Assembly: GCA_012837935.1 (NCBI GenBank)
Contig: DUQG01000002.1
Coordinates: 1 to 57,758, forward strand
Direction of reading: 5' to 3'
DNA length: 57,758 nt
From: Bacteroidales bacterium
GTDB lineage: Bacteria > Bacteroidota > Bacteroidia > Bacteroidales > Paludibacteraceae
Both the position numbers and the translations under genes were made by a program. Of the stretch, positions 45,654-54,198 are shown piece by piece (the stretch's first letter is position 1; each line of letters starts with the position of its first letter). The notes beneath the pieces are model-generated. The model saw only the letters and a list, made by a program, of their open reading frames with translations. It ran no database searches and had not been told where the DNA came from.

Positions 45654-45683
45654 GGGACTAACGGCTTAAAGTCCGTTCGTCCC
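45654..45683. repeat. 30-bp dispersed repeat, copy B
   Basis: GGGACTAACGG...CCGTTCGTCCC is the exact reverse complement of 2121-2150. It lies 33 bp after the pyrH stop. Confidence 0.85.
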
Positions 45684-45807
45684 ATTGTATGATAGCAAAA
45701 ACGCACTAAATCGGTGGAAGTAATTTATAGATTATTTTGCTTTTCTGGCAAATAATCTTTTCTTTGTATTTAAATTTTATAAATTATTAATCAAATACTA
45801 TTTAACG

Positions 45808-48800
45808 ATGAAAAAAATCACATTATTTCTGTTGTTATCTTTATTCATATTTGGAAACAACAGCTTTACTCAACTTAAAGCGCAGGAGAACTACGGTTTG
45901 CAAATGAATGCAAGCTCCAGTGTAACATTCGGCAAAGCCGATATGGCACTTGATAGCTGGACGGTGGAGATGTGGGCTAAAAAGACCGGCAGAACAAATC
46001 ATGCTACCATTCTTGCCGGAGATAATTTTAAACTAAATCTTGAAACCTATAACAGTGGCAATAAGGTCGGATTTACGCTAATCGGACAAACTGGACCCGA
46101 TAAGTCATTTGCTTACGTACTTCCACTTAATATGTGGATGCACATAGCCTATGTGTATAACAATGGCACAATTTCACTTTTTATCAATGGTGAGTTTAAA
46201 GAAACTCAGAATCATCAGCTTAGTTTACCCATGAAATCGCTTGGATTGGGTGGTGAAAGTTTTATAGGTGAAGTAGATGAAATTCGTGTTTGGAAAACTG
46301 CACGTACGGCAGATGAGTTGAAAAATAATTTATCTCAATCCGTAAATCCTACATTAGAAAACAATTTGCTTGCCTATTGGTACTTTGACGACCAAGCTGA
46401 GACTGTTACCGATATTTCGGCTAATGGCGTTAGCGGAAATATTAATAATGCAATTTATAAATTAAACACCAATAACAAGTTTACCACAAACTTGCCAGAA
46501 ATGAGCATTAAAGAGGTAAGCGGTTTTCATAGTAATGAGTTTGTTGTTCGTCCCGGAAGCAAAAACCAAGAAGTTTTGGGTGTAAAAATCATTACCGAGG
46601 GAATCCTACAACCATTAACTCTTTCTGAAATTTCTTTTAATTTAGAGGGAACTACCAACGTAAACGATGTAGTGCAATCACAGCTTTTCAGCACCAATCA
46701 ATCCGCCCTATTCTCGACAGACAAAGCATTTGGTACAAGCATTACAGATATGCGAACTTTAAAATTTACCGATAATTTGAAACTCTTCCCGGGAGTGAAT
46801 TACCTTTGGTTAGCTGTGGATGTAGCCGATGAAGCTGCTGATGGAAATATTTTGGACGCTACGCTGCTATCGGTAAAAATTGGGGAAGAGACCATTACGC
46901 CAAATATTCAGTCGCCTGCGGGAAGAAGATTAATTACTTCAGAAGTTACTCCGGTTGGTGCCGATAGAACTATTTCTTTGATACCGAAACCGGTAAGATT
47001 GATAAAATCGAGCGAAGAGTTTACGCTAAACGAACAAACCAAAATTATAACGGCAGCAGGTACTATGAACGAAGCTGAATATCTTGCCGAAATTCTAAGA
47101 GTTTCTACAGGTTATCCATTTCCGATAAGTACTGATTTTAGCTCTCAGGATAATGCCATTATTCTTACTATAAGTGATGCTTTAGATGCAAGTTTTGGTA
47201 TAGAAGGATACACGCTGAAATCTAAGGCTCAAAATGTTGTGATAGAAGCGAAAGAACCCAAAGGACTGTTTTGGGGAATTCAAACTTTAAGACAGTTATT
47301 GCCACCGCAGATTGAAAGTAGAACTACACTGAAAAATCAAGTTTGGACTATTCCGGGTGTTACTATCACGGATAATCCTCGTTTTTGGTATCGTGGGTTT
47401 ATGCTTGATGTAAGTCGTCATTTCTTCCCTGTTTCTACGATTAAACGGACATTGGATATGATGGCACTTTACAAGCTAAATATATTCCACTTTCACTTAA
47501 CCGACGACCAAGGTTGGCGTGTGGAAATTAAAAAATATCCGAAGCTGACTGAAGTGGGTGCATGGAGAACTTGCGACGGAGTAACAACTGGAGGTTTTTA
47601 TACCCAAGAGGAAATTAAAGAAATAGTGGATTATGCAGCAAAATTGCATATTGACATTATTCCTGAAATTGATCTGCCTGGTCATATGCTTGCCGGACTT
47701 GCTTCCTATCCGAATTTGGGATGTACCAGTGGACCCGGTTCCTACAGTGTAACTTGTAACAGAGGTGGAATTTACAGCGATATTCTTTGTGGCGGAAAAG
47801 CGGAAACTTATACATTTCTGGAAGATGTGCTGACTGAAATTATGGAGCTTTTCCCATACGAATATATTCACATTGGCGGTGATGAGGCTGATAAAGGCAG
47901 ATGGAATACTTGTGAAGATTGTAAAAGAAAAATTGCTGAACTTGGAATAACCGGAGCAAATCAAACTGAAAAATCCAATAAACTTCAAAAATATATGACC
48001 GATTATTTTATAGATTTTCTGGCAGAAAGAGGACGGAAACTAATCGGTTGGAATGAAGTTATATACGGCGGAATACCTGAAGGAGTTACTGTTCAGCACT
48101 GGATTTCAAGCAAAGCAGAAGTGTTGAGCATTATAAATAGCGGTCATGATGTAATTATGTCTGATTATCACAGCTTGTATTTAGCTCAAAGACAGTCGAA
48201 TAGTCCGGAAGAACCATCCGGTCCCGGAAATATTAATACTTTGGATGAGTTTTATAATTACGAAGCTGTTTATCCGGAAGTTACTGCCGATAAGTTAAAA
48301 CATATTTTGGGAGTAGAAGGCTGTATGTGGACAGAGTGGATAGAGGTGGAAAGTCATTTGGATTATATGATAAGTCCACGTACGCAAGCATTAGCGGAAA
48401 TGGCATGGACACCTAAAATCAATAAAAACTATTCGGAATTTCTTGGAAAATTAGACCCGCATTATGAACGTTGGAATGTGATGGGTTATAATTATCGTTG
48501 GAATGTAAAGCCACAAGTAGTTGAAAAAAGTATTGAAACTTGTGAGCCGACTATTCAACTTTCAGCAACAAATAAAGGTAGGTCTTACTTCTGGAACGAT
48601 GAAAGTTTCTCTAAAACAAGAAGCATTGAGGTTTCGGAGCCGGGTATTTACAAGTGTTATGTGGACTACAACGGACTTACGGTAGAGGAAATTTATAATG
48701 TGAGTTTTTTGCAAAATGAGACAATGCCGGCTGTTAGAAAAACTGAAAATGCAAATGACCAAACGGTTGTTCTAACTGCTATGGATGAAAGTTTAGCTTA

Positions 48801-49923
48801 TCGTTGGTATGCAAAGGACGAGAACGGCTTAAATCTTATTCAACTAGGACAAAATATTACGTTACCGGAGTCGGCGCAGTTAGATAGTTATTATGTGGAT
48901 GCCAACCGACTCTCAGATGGAGTTTCAAGTCTGAGATTGAATAACAACAATGGACAGGTTATTTTGAGTGATGGTAAGTTTATGAACAATGCCACGGCAT
49001 TTAGTTTTGAAGCATGGGTAAAAGTCAACGAATGGCGAGAGTGGGGAGCTATTTTTACTCGTCGTCTGGACAATAACGCTTATCGTGTTATGTTGGAGTT
49101 GGGTAAAAATGGTGAATTGTATTTGATGGCTACAAACGGAGCTAATGCAAACGGCAAAGCACCGACTACGACTATGCCGGTAAACACTTGGACACACGTG
49201 GCTTTCGTGTATGATGGAAGTAAAACTCAAAATCAAGACAGACTAAAGCTATATATAAACGGCGCACCAATAACACTTACATTTACAGGCACAGTGGCTG
49301 ATCGTTTACCAAGCATTAACAGTAATTTAAGACTAGGGCGTGGTGACAGTAACTTAACGGCAGATATAAATGTGTCTGATGTAAGAGTTTGGAATATAGC
49401 CATTTCTGAAGCTCAGATTGTTGAAAATATGTATGGATTGAAGTCAGTGCAACTGAAAGATTTGGAAAGCTATTATACTTTTGGGGATTTATTAAGCAGT
49501 ACCTCAGAGATTGAAAATCCGCTTAATCCAACCCAGAAAGCTACCGTACAAGACTTAATGGAGGGTTATGTGATTTTAGAAGCATCGCCGGCTAAGTTTA
49601 TTTCTTGCGGTTCACCACAGCAAAAAGTAACTGAAGTGATTTCAGGTTTACGTGGTTTGGATGTTGCAAAAAGTGGCTTAATTGTCTATCCGAATCCAAA
49701 CAATGGTGCATTTATACTAGGTTTTGACCAAGCTATCCAATCGGGTGGGATACTCAAAATTTTCAATCTGCAAGGTCAAGCTATCTTCATGCAAGAAGTG
49801 AGCAAATTGCCTAAAAAACTAAGAATTGAACTGCCAAATATTCCGTCGGGAGTTTATCTGGTTAAATTCACTACAAATGATTTTATGCAAAAAGAATTTG
49901 TAACTAAGTTTGTGATTGAATAA
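45808..49923 (+). CDS. GH20 beta-N-acetylhexosaminidase with two LamG-like domains and a type IX sorting domain
   Basis: A 1371-residue secreted glycosidase that removes terminal beta-GlcNAc or beta-GalNAc, using the substrate's N-acetyl group. Order: signal peptide (1 to about 25), LamG-like domain (35-200), sialidase-associated N-terminal domain (240-370), GH20 N-terminal domain (about 390-520), GH20 TIM barrel (525-890), an Ig-like stretch, second LamG-like domain (1045-1225), and a C-terminal sorting domain (about 1290-1371, VYPNPNNGAF then GVYLVKF). The catalytic Asp-Glu pair is in YIHIGGDEADKGRW near 690. It fits mucin or host glycan degradation. The gene separates pyrH from frr, and I saw no perfect -7 box upstream. 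Confidence 0.9.
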   Translation: MKKITLFLLLSLFIFGNNSFTQLKAQENYGLQMNASSSVTFGKADMALDSWTVEMWAKKTGRTNHATILAGDNFKLNLETYNSGNKVGFTLIGQTGPDKSFAYVLPLNMWMHIAYVYNNGTISLFINGEFKETQNHQLSLPMKSLGLGGESFIGEVDEIRVWKTARTADELKNNLSQSVNPTLENNLLAYWYFDDQAETVTDISANGVSGNINNAIYKLNTNNKFTTNLPEMSIKEVSGFHSNEFVVRPGSKNQEVLGVKIITEGILQPLTLSEISFNLEGTTNVNDVVQSQLFSTNQSALFSTDKAFGTSITDMRTLKFTDNLKLFPGVNYLWLAVDVADEAADGNILDATLLSVKIGEETITPNIQSPAGRRLITSEVTPVGADRTISLIPKPVRLIKSSEEFTLNEQTKIITAAGTMNEAEYLAEILRVSTGYPFPISTDFSSQDNAIILTISDALDASFGIEGYTLKSKAQNVVIEAKEPKGLFWGIQTLRQLLPPQIESRTTLKNQVWTIPGVTITDNPRFWYRGFMLDVSRHFFPVSTIKRTLDMMALYKLNIFHFHLTDDQGWRVEIKKYPKLTEVGAWRTCDGVTTGGFYTQEEIKEIVDYAAKLHIDIIPEIDLPGHMLAGLASYPNLGCTSGPGSYSVTCNRGGIYSDILCGGKAETYTFLEDVLTEIMELFPYEYIHIGGDEADKGRWNTCEDCKRKIAELGITGANQTEKSNKLQKYMTDYFIDFLAERGRKLIGWNEVIYGGIPEGVTVQHWISSKAEVLSIINSGHDVIMSDYHSLYLAQRQSNSPEEPSGPGNINTLDEFYNYEAVYPEVTADKLKHILGVEGCMWTEWIEVESHLDYMISPRTQALAEMAWTPKINKNYSEFLGKLDPHYERWNVMGYNYRWNVKPQVVEKSIETCEPTIQLSATNKGRSYFWNDESFSKTRSIEVSEPGIYKCYVDYNGLTVEEIYNVSFLQNETMPAVRKTENANDQTVVLTAMDESLAYRWYAKDENGLNLIQLGQNITLPESAQLDSYYVDANRLSDGVSSLRLNNNNGQVILSDGKFMNNATAFSFEAWVKVNEWREWGAIFTRRLDNNAYRVMLELGKNGELYLMATNGANANGKAPTTTMPVNTWTHVAFVYDGSKTQNQDRLKLYINGAPITLTFTGTVADRLPSINSNLRLGRGDSNLTADINVSDVRVWNIAISEAQIVENMYGLKSVQLKDLESYYTFGDLLSSTSEIENPLNPTQKATVQDLMEGYVILEASPAKFISCGSPQQKVTEVISGLRGLDVAKSGLIVYPNPNNGAFILGFDQAIQSGGILKIFNLQGQAIFMQEVSKLPKKLRIELPNIPSGVYLVKFTTNDFMQKEFVTKFVIE

Positions 49924-49939
49924 AAAAAGACTATATTTG
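49909..49939 (+). promoter_or_regulatory. Promoter of frr
   Basis: TTTG at 49909-49912 (inside the end of the GH20 gene) and TATATTTG at 49932-49939 are 19 bp apart. The leader to frr is about 90 nt. Confidence 0.65.
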
Positions 49940-50036
49940 ACAAGAATTTCTTATGCTTTCAAAACTTTTCAGAAGCATAGAAATTAAACATATAACTGTT
50001 ACATGATATAATAATAACGATATAAAAATAAACACT

Positions 50037-50597
50037 ATGTTAGATCCTAAACAAGCACTGCAAGAGTCAGAAGAGTTTATGCAGGCAGCGATAGAATACC
50101 TAGATGATGTATTGGCACGTATTCGTGCGGGAAAAGCCAATGTACGTATTCTGGATGGTGTCCGAGTAGATTATTACGGTTCGCTGGTACCTTTAAGCAA
50201 TGTGGCTAGTGTTACCACGCCGGATGCGAAAACCATAGCGATACAACCTTGGGAAAAAGGACTTATTCCGGTTTTGGAAAAGGCTATTTTGGACTCAGAC
50301 GTGGGTATTACGCCACAAAACAACGGTGAAATTATCCGTTTAGCTATTCCACCAATGACGGAAGAACGTCGTAAGCAACTAGTAAAGCAAGTGCGTGGCG
50401 AAGGCGAAGAGGCAAAAATTAGTATTCGTAATGCACGTCGTGATACTATCGAGAAAGTCAAAAAGATGGTGAAAGACGGTTTGTCTGAAGACAGACAAAA
50501 AGACGCCGAAGCAGAAGCTCAAAAAATCCACGACAAGTACATCAAAAAAGTTGATGATTTGTTGGCGGAAAAAGAAAAGGAAATTATGACTGTGTAA
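50037..50597 (+). CDS. frr: Ribosome recycling factor
   Basis: Splits post-termination ribosomes with EF-G. The conserved helix-turn segments [20 protein letters not shown] near residue 23 and [20 protein letters not shown] near 63 are present, and the C-terminal helix has the KKVKKM-like basic run. It has 186 residues. A terminator follows. Confidence 0.97.
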   Translation: MLDPKQALQESEEFMQAAIEYLDDVLARIRAGKANVRILDGVRVDYYGSLVPLSNVASVTTPDAKTIAIQPWEKGLIPVLEKAILDSDVGITPQNNGEIIRLAIPPMTEERRKQLVKQVRGEGEEAKISIRNARRDTIEKVKKMVKDGLSEDRQKDAEAEAQKIHDKYIKKVDDLLAEKEKEIMTV

Positions 50598-50640
50598 AAT
50601 CACAGTTGTGTAGAAATAACTTGATTTTCTCTATGAAAGA

Positions 50641-50678
50641 TAAAAGCGATTGTTTCTCAAAATAATCGCTTTTATTTT
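50641..50678 (+). terminator. Terminator after frr
   Basis: TAAAAGCGATT and AATCGCTTTTA form an 11-bp stem around a 12-nt loop, followed by TTTTC. Confidence 0.75.
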
Positions 50679-50683
50679 CGGAT

Positions 50684-50872
50684 ATCAGATGTATGATGTC
50701 GGATGTATGATGTCAGGTGTATGGTGCTGGGTGTATGATGTCGGGTGTGTTGGGAACTACATACAACAAACTACAAACTTCCATCTTTTATCTACCATCT
50801 ACCATCTACTATCTACTATCTTTCATCTTTCGTATTTCATATTTCTAACTTCATATTTCTAATTTCTAACTT
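50684..50872. repeat. Heptamer-periodic element upstream of rsgA, 27 units in phase
   Basis: The largest member of the family. Twenty-seven consecutive 7-bp words run without a slip. Units 1-9 are G/T-rich (GTATGAT alternating with GTCGGAT or GTCAGGT). A short transition follows, then the rest are C/T-rich (CATCTAC, TATCTAC, CATATTT, CTAACTT). The last word ends 5 bp before the rsgA ATG. Confidence 0.9.
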
Positions 50873-50877
50873 AAACA

Positions 50878-51801
50878 ATGTTCGGAACAGTAGTTAAAAG
50901 TACAGGTAGTTGGTACACCGTAAAAACGGATGACGGAGAGCTGATAGATTGTAAAATCAAAGGCAACTTTCGTATGAAAGATATACGAAGCACGAATCCC
51001 GTTGCGGTAGGTGATAGGGTAGAGTATGTCCTTTCTGCCGATGATGCCGCTATGATTGTGGGGATTTGTGATAGGAAGAACTACATGATTCGTCGTTCGT
51101 CTAATCTGTCGAAATATTCGCAAATCTTAGCCGCTAATCTGGATTTGGTGGCATTGGTGGTAACAGTGAACTATCCGGAAACATTTACTGTTTTTATCGA
51201 CCGATTTTTGGCAACAGCTGAGGCGTATAGAGTTCCCGCTTGTCTGATAATTAATAAAATAGATAGATACGATGATGATGAAATGGAATATGCGGAAAGT
51301 TTGAAGTTTCTCTATGAAAATATCGGCTATCCTGTATTCTTGATTTCGGCTTACGATGAAAGTTCTTTGGGAGATTTGAAAGAGTTTCTTAAGGATAAAA
51401 CAACATTAATGTCCGGTAATTCGGGTGTAGGAAAATCTACTATTATTAATTTGCTTATTCCGAATATGGAACTCAGAACCGGTGAAATTTCCGAATATCA
51501 CAATAGAGGAATGCATACCACTACTTTTTCAGAAATGTTTGAACTGCCGGATGGGGGAAGTATTATTGATACACCGGGAATTAAAGGTTTTGGAACCATT
51601 GATATGGATACCTATGAAGTGGGACATTTTTTCAAAGAAATATTTGAGTTTTCAAAAAAATGCCGTTTTAATAATTGTACGCATATTCATGAACCTGACT
51701 GTGCTGTTCTCGAAGCTTTAGAGAATCATTATATTAGTCAGTCCCGATATCAGAGTTATTTAAGCATTCTGGAAGATGATGAAAATGAGAAGTATAGATA
51801 A
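50878..51801 (+). CDS. rsgA: Ribosome small-subunit-dependent GTPase A
   Basis: Circularly permuted GTPase that checks late 30S assembly. The N-terminal OB fold has [20 protein letters not shown]. The permuted G motifs run NKID near 132, GNSGVGKST near 182 (P loop) and DTPGIKGFG near 231. The C-terminal zinc site is [14 protein letters not shown] near 262. It has 307 residues. Its start codon directly follows the 27-unit heptamer element, and no -7 promoter box was found between the frr terminator and the gene. Confidence 0.97.
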   Translation: MFGTVVKSTGSWYTVKTDDGELIDCKIKGNFRMKDIRSTNPVAVGDRVEYVLSADDAAMIVGICDRKNYMIRRSSNLSKYSQILAANLDLVALVVTVNYPETFTVFIDRFLATAEAYRVPACLIINKIDRYDDDEMEYAESLKFLYENIGYPVFLISAYDESSLGDLKEFLKDKTTLMSGNSGVGKSTIINLLIPNMELRTGEISEYHNRGMHTTTFSEMFELPDGGSIIDTPGIKGFGTIDMDTYEVGHFFKEIFEFSKKCRFNNCTHIHEPDCAVLEALENHYISQSRYQSYLSILEDDENEKYR

Positions 51802-51803
51802 AT

Positions 51804-51831
51804 GTCTGATGTTGGGTGTAGGGTGTTTGGT
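51804..51831. repeat. Heptamer-periodic tract after rsgA, 4 units
   Basis: GTCTGAT, GTTGGGT, GTAGGGT, GTTTGGT run in phase, followed by looser 7-bp wording to about 51875. The words match those of the G-rich half of 50684-50872. Confidence 0.65.
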
Positions 51832-51881
51832 TAAATGTTTATTTGTTTGGATGTTCAGTTGTTAGCTGTGGGGAGCATTGA

Positions 51882-51910
51882 CGACCTTGTCCGTTAACCA
51901 ACGGATGCCG
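51882..51910. repeat. Dispersed hairpin, TCCGTT stem, second copy
   Basis: TCCGTT-AACC-AACGGA with flanks matching the reverse complement of 16581-16609. A degenerate GTA-loop hairpin plus AATCAATAG follows at 51935-51957. Confidence 0.5.
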
Positions 51911-52039
51911 ATGATTATTGTTATAGATGTTTTGCCTGTAGGAGATAAAAATCAATAGAATAAAAAATATGAGATTTTTTTTCACTGTCAATCTGTAATA
52001 AATTGTTTGATTTTATTAGGAAAAATCAAATTAAATAAA

Positions 52040-52047
52040 TAATTTTG
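52040..52047 (+). promoter_or_regulatory. Promoter -7 element of the Lrp-type gene
   Basis: TAATTTTG fits the consensus and is 49 bp before the start codon. The nearest TTTG upstream is 30 bp away, which is too far for a good -33. Confidence 0.45.
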
Positions 52048-52095
52048 TAAATGAAATTTACCACTAAGCATTAACCTTAAAAAATACAAAACACA

Positions 52096-52596
52096 ATGGG
52101 ACATCATCAAATAGACAGACTGGATAAAAAAATTTTACAGCTAATATCAAAAGATGCTCGTATTCCTTTCTTGGAAGTAGCACGTGAGTGTAATGTTTCG
52201 GGCGCAGCCATCCACCAAAGAATACAAAAACTACGAAATCTGGGAATTATTAAGGGTTCGGAGTTTGTAATTGATAACTATAAAATTGGTTATCAGACTT
52301 GTGCGTATATTGGAATTGTACTTTCCGATATTAAAAAATTTAATTATGTAGTAGAGGAGTTGAAGAAAATTCCGGAAATCGTAGAATGTCATTATGCTAC
52401 CGGAAAATATTCGATGTTTATTAAAATTTATGCTAAGGATAACCGACATCTATTACAAATCATTTTGGAAAGCTTGACTCTAATTGATGGCGTACAACAT
52501 ACGGAAACATTCCAACTGTCTCTTGATGAGATCTTTAATAGGCAGTTGTCCGTGTTTGGGGTGGAAGAAGATGATGAGGAAGATGTGGATGAGTAG
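52096..52596 (+). CDS. Lrp/AsnC-family transcription regulator
   Basis: A 166-residue regulator. The N-terminal winged helix-turn-helix (about 5-55) reads LDKKILQLISKDARIPFLEV and then GAAIHQRIQKLRNLGII. The C-terminal RAM/AsnC ligand domain (about 70-145) includes VECHYATGKYSMFIKIYAKD. The last residues are acidic (EEDDEEDVDE). Such proteins sense amino acids and form octamers. The ligand and targets cannot be read from sequence. A terminator shared with rlpA follows. Confidence 0.9.
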   Translation: MGHHQIDRLDKKILQLISKDARIPFLEVARECNVSGAAIHQRIQKLRNLGIIKGSEFVIDNYKIGYQTCAYIGIVLSDIKKFNYVVEELKKIPEIVECHYATGKYSMFIKIYAKDNRHLLQIILESLTLIDGVQHTETFQLSLDEIFNRQLSVFGVEEDDEEDVDE

Positions 52597-52615
52597 TCTA
52601 AACATTAAAAAAACA

Positions 52616-52643
52616 AAAACAGCCTGAGGAATCAGGCTGTTTT
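52616..52643. terminator. Bidirectional terminator between the Lrp gene and rlpA
   Basis: AAAACAGCCTGA and TCAGGCTGTTTT form a perfect 12-bp stem around GGAA, with A and T runs on the two sides. The rlpA stop codon (52634-52632) and its last codons lie inside the stem. Confidence 0.85.
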
Positions 52644-53156
52644 CATAATAATAGGTTTCTTAACGCTAAGTGCCACTCTTAAACTGTCATTCGCTACCTT
52701 CGTATTGTCTTGGCGGATAATAAGTGACTCCATCGGAACCTCCAGTTTTTCCATTTCCAAAACTTCTGTTCGGGTTGGCTCTTGTTCAGTTAAGTCTGCA
52801 AGTTGCGTAGAATCAATTTTCATGATAAATACACTTGCAACCCCATGTCCAATCATACCGATTTCTTTTGCTGCAGCATAAGATAGATCGATTGTTCGTC
52901 CTTTGACGAATGGACCTCTGTCAGTTACTTTTACAATAACTTCCTTATCATTTTTCGGATTTCTGACTTTAAGTAGAGTTCCGAAAGGAAGTGTCTTGTG
53001 TGCGCAGGTCAAACTGTCGCGGTGGTACAATGCACCACTAGCTGTTTTTCGACCATGAAATTTGTCTGCATAAAACGAAGCCTTCACTTTGTCTTTGCTA
53101 TAAGCTACGGAAGACAACATCAATGCAAGAACAAACACTGATAAAAATTTTCTCAT
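52632..53156 (-). CDS. rlpA: RlpA-like lytic transglycosylase
   Basis: A 174-residue exported protein with a double-psi beta-barrel. RlpA acts on denuded peptidoglycan glycan strands at the septum. A signal peptide spans residues 1-20 ([20 protein letters not shown]). The family motif is [20 protein letters not shown] near 26, then [12 protein letters not shown] near 49 and [16 protein letters not shown] near 77, with the catalytic-site Asp in TDRGP. The ATG at 53156 is used because a -7 promoter box at 53198-53205 rules out the longer frame. There is no SPOR domain, unlike E. coli RlpA. Confidence 0.92.
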   Translation of the reverse strand: MRKFLSVFVLALMLSSVAYSKDKVKASFYADKFHGRKTASGALYHRDSLTCAHKTLPFGTLLKVRNPKNDKEVIVKVTDRGPFVKGRTIDLSYAAAKEIGMIGHGVASVFIMKIDSTQLADLTEQEPTRTEVLEMEKLEVPMESLIIRQDNTKVANDSLRVALSVKKPIIMKTA

Positions 53157-53197
53157 AAAAAAATGTTTCTTTGCAGCTCTCTGCAAAATTTCGGTTG

Positions 53198-53229
53198 CAA
53201 AAATACTGCTTTTTCCCAAAACTGGCAAA
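53198..53229 (-). promoter_or_regulatory. Promoter of rlpA
   Basis: On the minus strand, TTTG (53229-53226) and TATTTTTG (53205-53198) are 20 bp apart. The leader of about 40 nt holds a small hairpin (TTGCAG/CTGCAA near 53170-53186). Confidence 0.7.
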
Positions 53230-53430
53230 TTTTATGCATAATTATTAGCTGTTTTGGTATCTGTCCCTTTTTGAAAACCCTATCATGGTCTGCTGTAAGC
53301 CACTTTTTAATATGAGTGTTAAAAAACGTTAACAAGATGTTGTGAAAATAGAAAATAACTACTCAGTCCTTTGTCTCAAAACTTGGTGGGAAGTTTTAGA
53401 GCATTAATCATTTTTTATTACGGACGAATT

Positions 53431-53443
53431 TTCCCATAGGGAA
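53431..53443. repeat. Mini-hairpin TTCCC-ATA-GGGAA
   Basis: A 5-bp stem with an ATA triloop followed by TAAATATCAA, matching the block at 2426-2450. It is the left part of the site apparently hit by the candidate MITE. Confidence 0.55.
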
Positions 53444-53453
53444 TAAATATCAA

Positions 53454-53777
53454 TCACTACTGACCGACTAAAATATTTTGCTGTAATGCAAATTGCTTAT
53501 TATAAGCCATTTGAAGTGTTTTAATAACTTGCAGGGTTGCTTTTTGAACTTCGTAGAAGTTTCCTGTGCATAACCCCCAATTTTAATTGGGGGAATACTA
53601 TGAAAGAACGACATAAACACTGTAAGTGTTTCCCTGCTTACGTTATGGGAAACTCTTACAGAGTTTCGTTAAGTTGTATTTCCTAATCCCCCAGATAAAT
53701 CTGGGGTGCCTGTCCGTCCTTTGGCGGATTATTTATGGATTTGTCCTACGGACAATTATTTAGTCGGTCAATAGTGA
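53454..53777. mobile_element. Candidate 324-bp MITE with 19-bp terminal inverted repeats
   Basis: The left end (53454-53472) reads TCACTACTGACCGACTAAA. The right end (53759-53777) reads TTTAGTCGGTCAATAGTGA and is its reverse complement with one mismatch. ATATCAA stands directly outside each end (53447-53453 and 53778-53784) like a 7-bp target duplication. No open reading frame for a transposase lies inside. The interior holds hairpins at 53547-53561, 53574-53593, 53615-53631, 53649-53667, 53689-53706, 53713-53728 and 53741-53755. Removing the element and one ATATCAA restores a sequence like 2439-2456. Confidence 0.65.
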
Positions 53778-53826
53778 ATATCAATATAAAAATCGTTTCT
53801 TGCTATTTACATTCTATTGCTATTTA

Positions 53827-53839
53827 TCACCTACGGTGA
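53827..53839. repeat. Mini-hairpin TCACC-TAC-GGTGA
   Basis: A 5-bp stem with a TAC triloop, outside the MITE but of the same kind as its internal hairpins. Between here and 54018 no gene or clear signal was seen. Confidence 0.5.
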
Positions 53840-54017
53840 AAATATACATTAACTAAAATACTTTTGAATGTTGGATATATTACCTAAATCTTATTATTGA
53901 ACTCGTCTCGACTTTTAAAACATCCGCCAAAGTCGGACACAGTAGAGAACAATAGTTAAATATGAAGTCATCTTAACTTTTCATAATAACACAAAAATGC
54001 TCATTTTTTAACTACGA

Positions 54018-54078
54018 TCCCGAATTCTATCGGGAACGAATTGCACGAATTTATTCGTGTCATTTGTGTTATTTGTAG
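54018..54078. repeat. TCCCGA/TCGGGA palindrome and 9-bp words upstream of infC
   Basis: TCCCGA-ATTCTA-TCGGGA at 54018-54035 belongs to the CCCGA palindrome family. It is followed by 9-bp words such as GTGTCATTT and GTGTTATTT. Confidence 0.5.
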
Positions 54079-54109
54079 TTGATTATTTTAAAATAAATAG
54101 TGCGGGTTT

Positions 54110-54141
54110 TTTGGTGGAATGAAATAAAAGTCGTATATTTG
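54110..54141 (+). promoter_or_regulatory. Promoter of infC-rpmI-rplT
   Basis: TTTG at 54110-54113 and TATATTTG at 54134-54141 are 20 bp apart. The transcript would start near 54148, giving a leader of about 50 nt that ends in AGGAGG. Confidence 0.75.
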
Positions 54142-54183
54142 CACGCTCAAAAAGTGTATAGAAAAACCAATTATTAACTAAAT

Positions 54184-54190
54184 AGGAGGA
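54184..54190 (+). promoter_or_regulatory. Shine-Dalgarno site that decides the infC start
   Basis: AGGAGGA lies 8 nt before the ATA at 54199. The spacing is ideal for that codon and there is no ATG, GTG or TTG nearby in frame. Confidence 0.75.
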
Positions 54191-54198
54191 AACAAGCA

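Noticed and set aside
47497-47988. A 163-codon minus-strand frame
   Set aside because: It lies opposite the catalytic part of the GH20 gene, so it is a shadow.
50684-50872. A CRISPR array
   Set aside because: The units are 7 bp, adjacent and variable. There are no 23-47 bp direct repeats with spacers and no cas genes.
53478-53760. A small coding gene inside the rlpA-infC gap
   Set aside because: Stops occur in all frames at short intervals. The structure is explained by hairpins between inverted ends.
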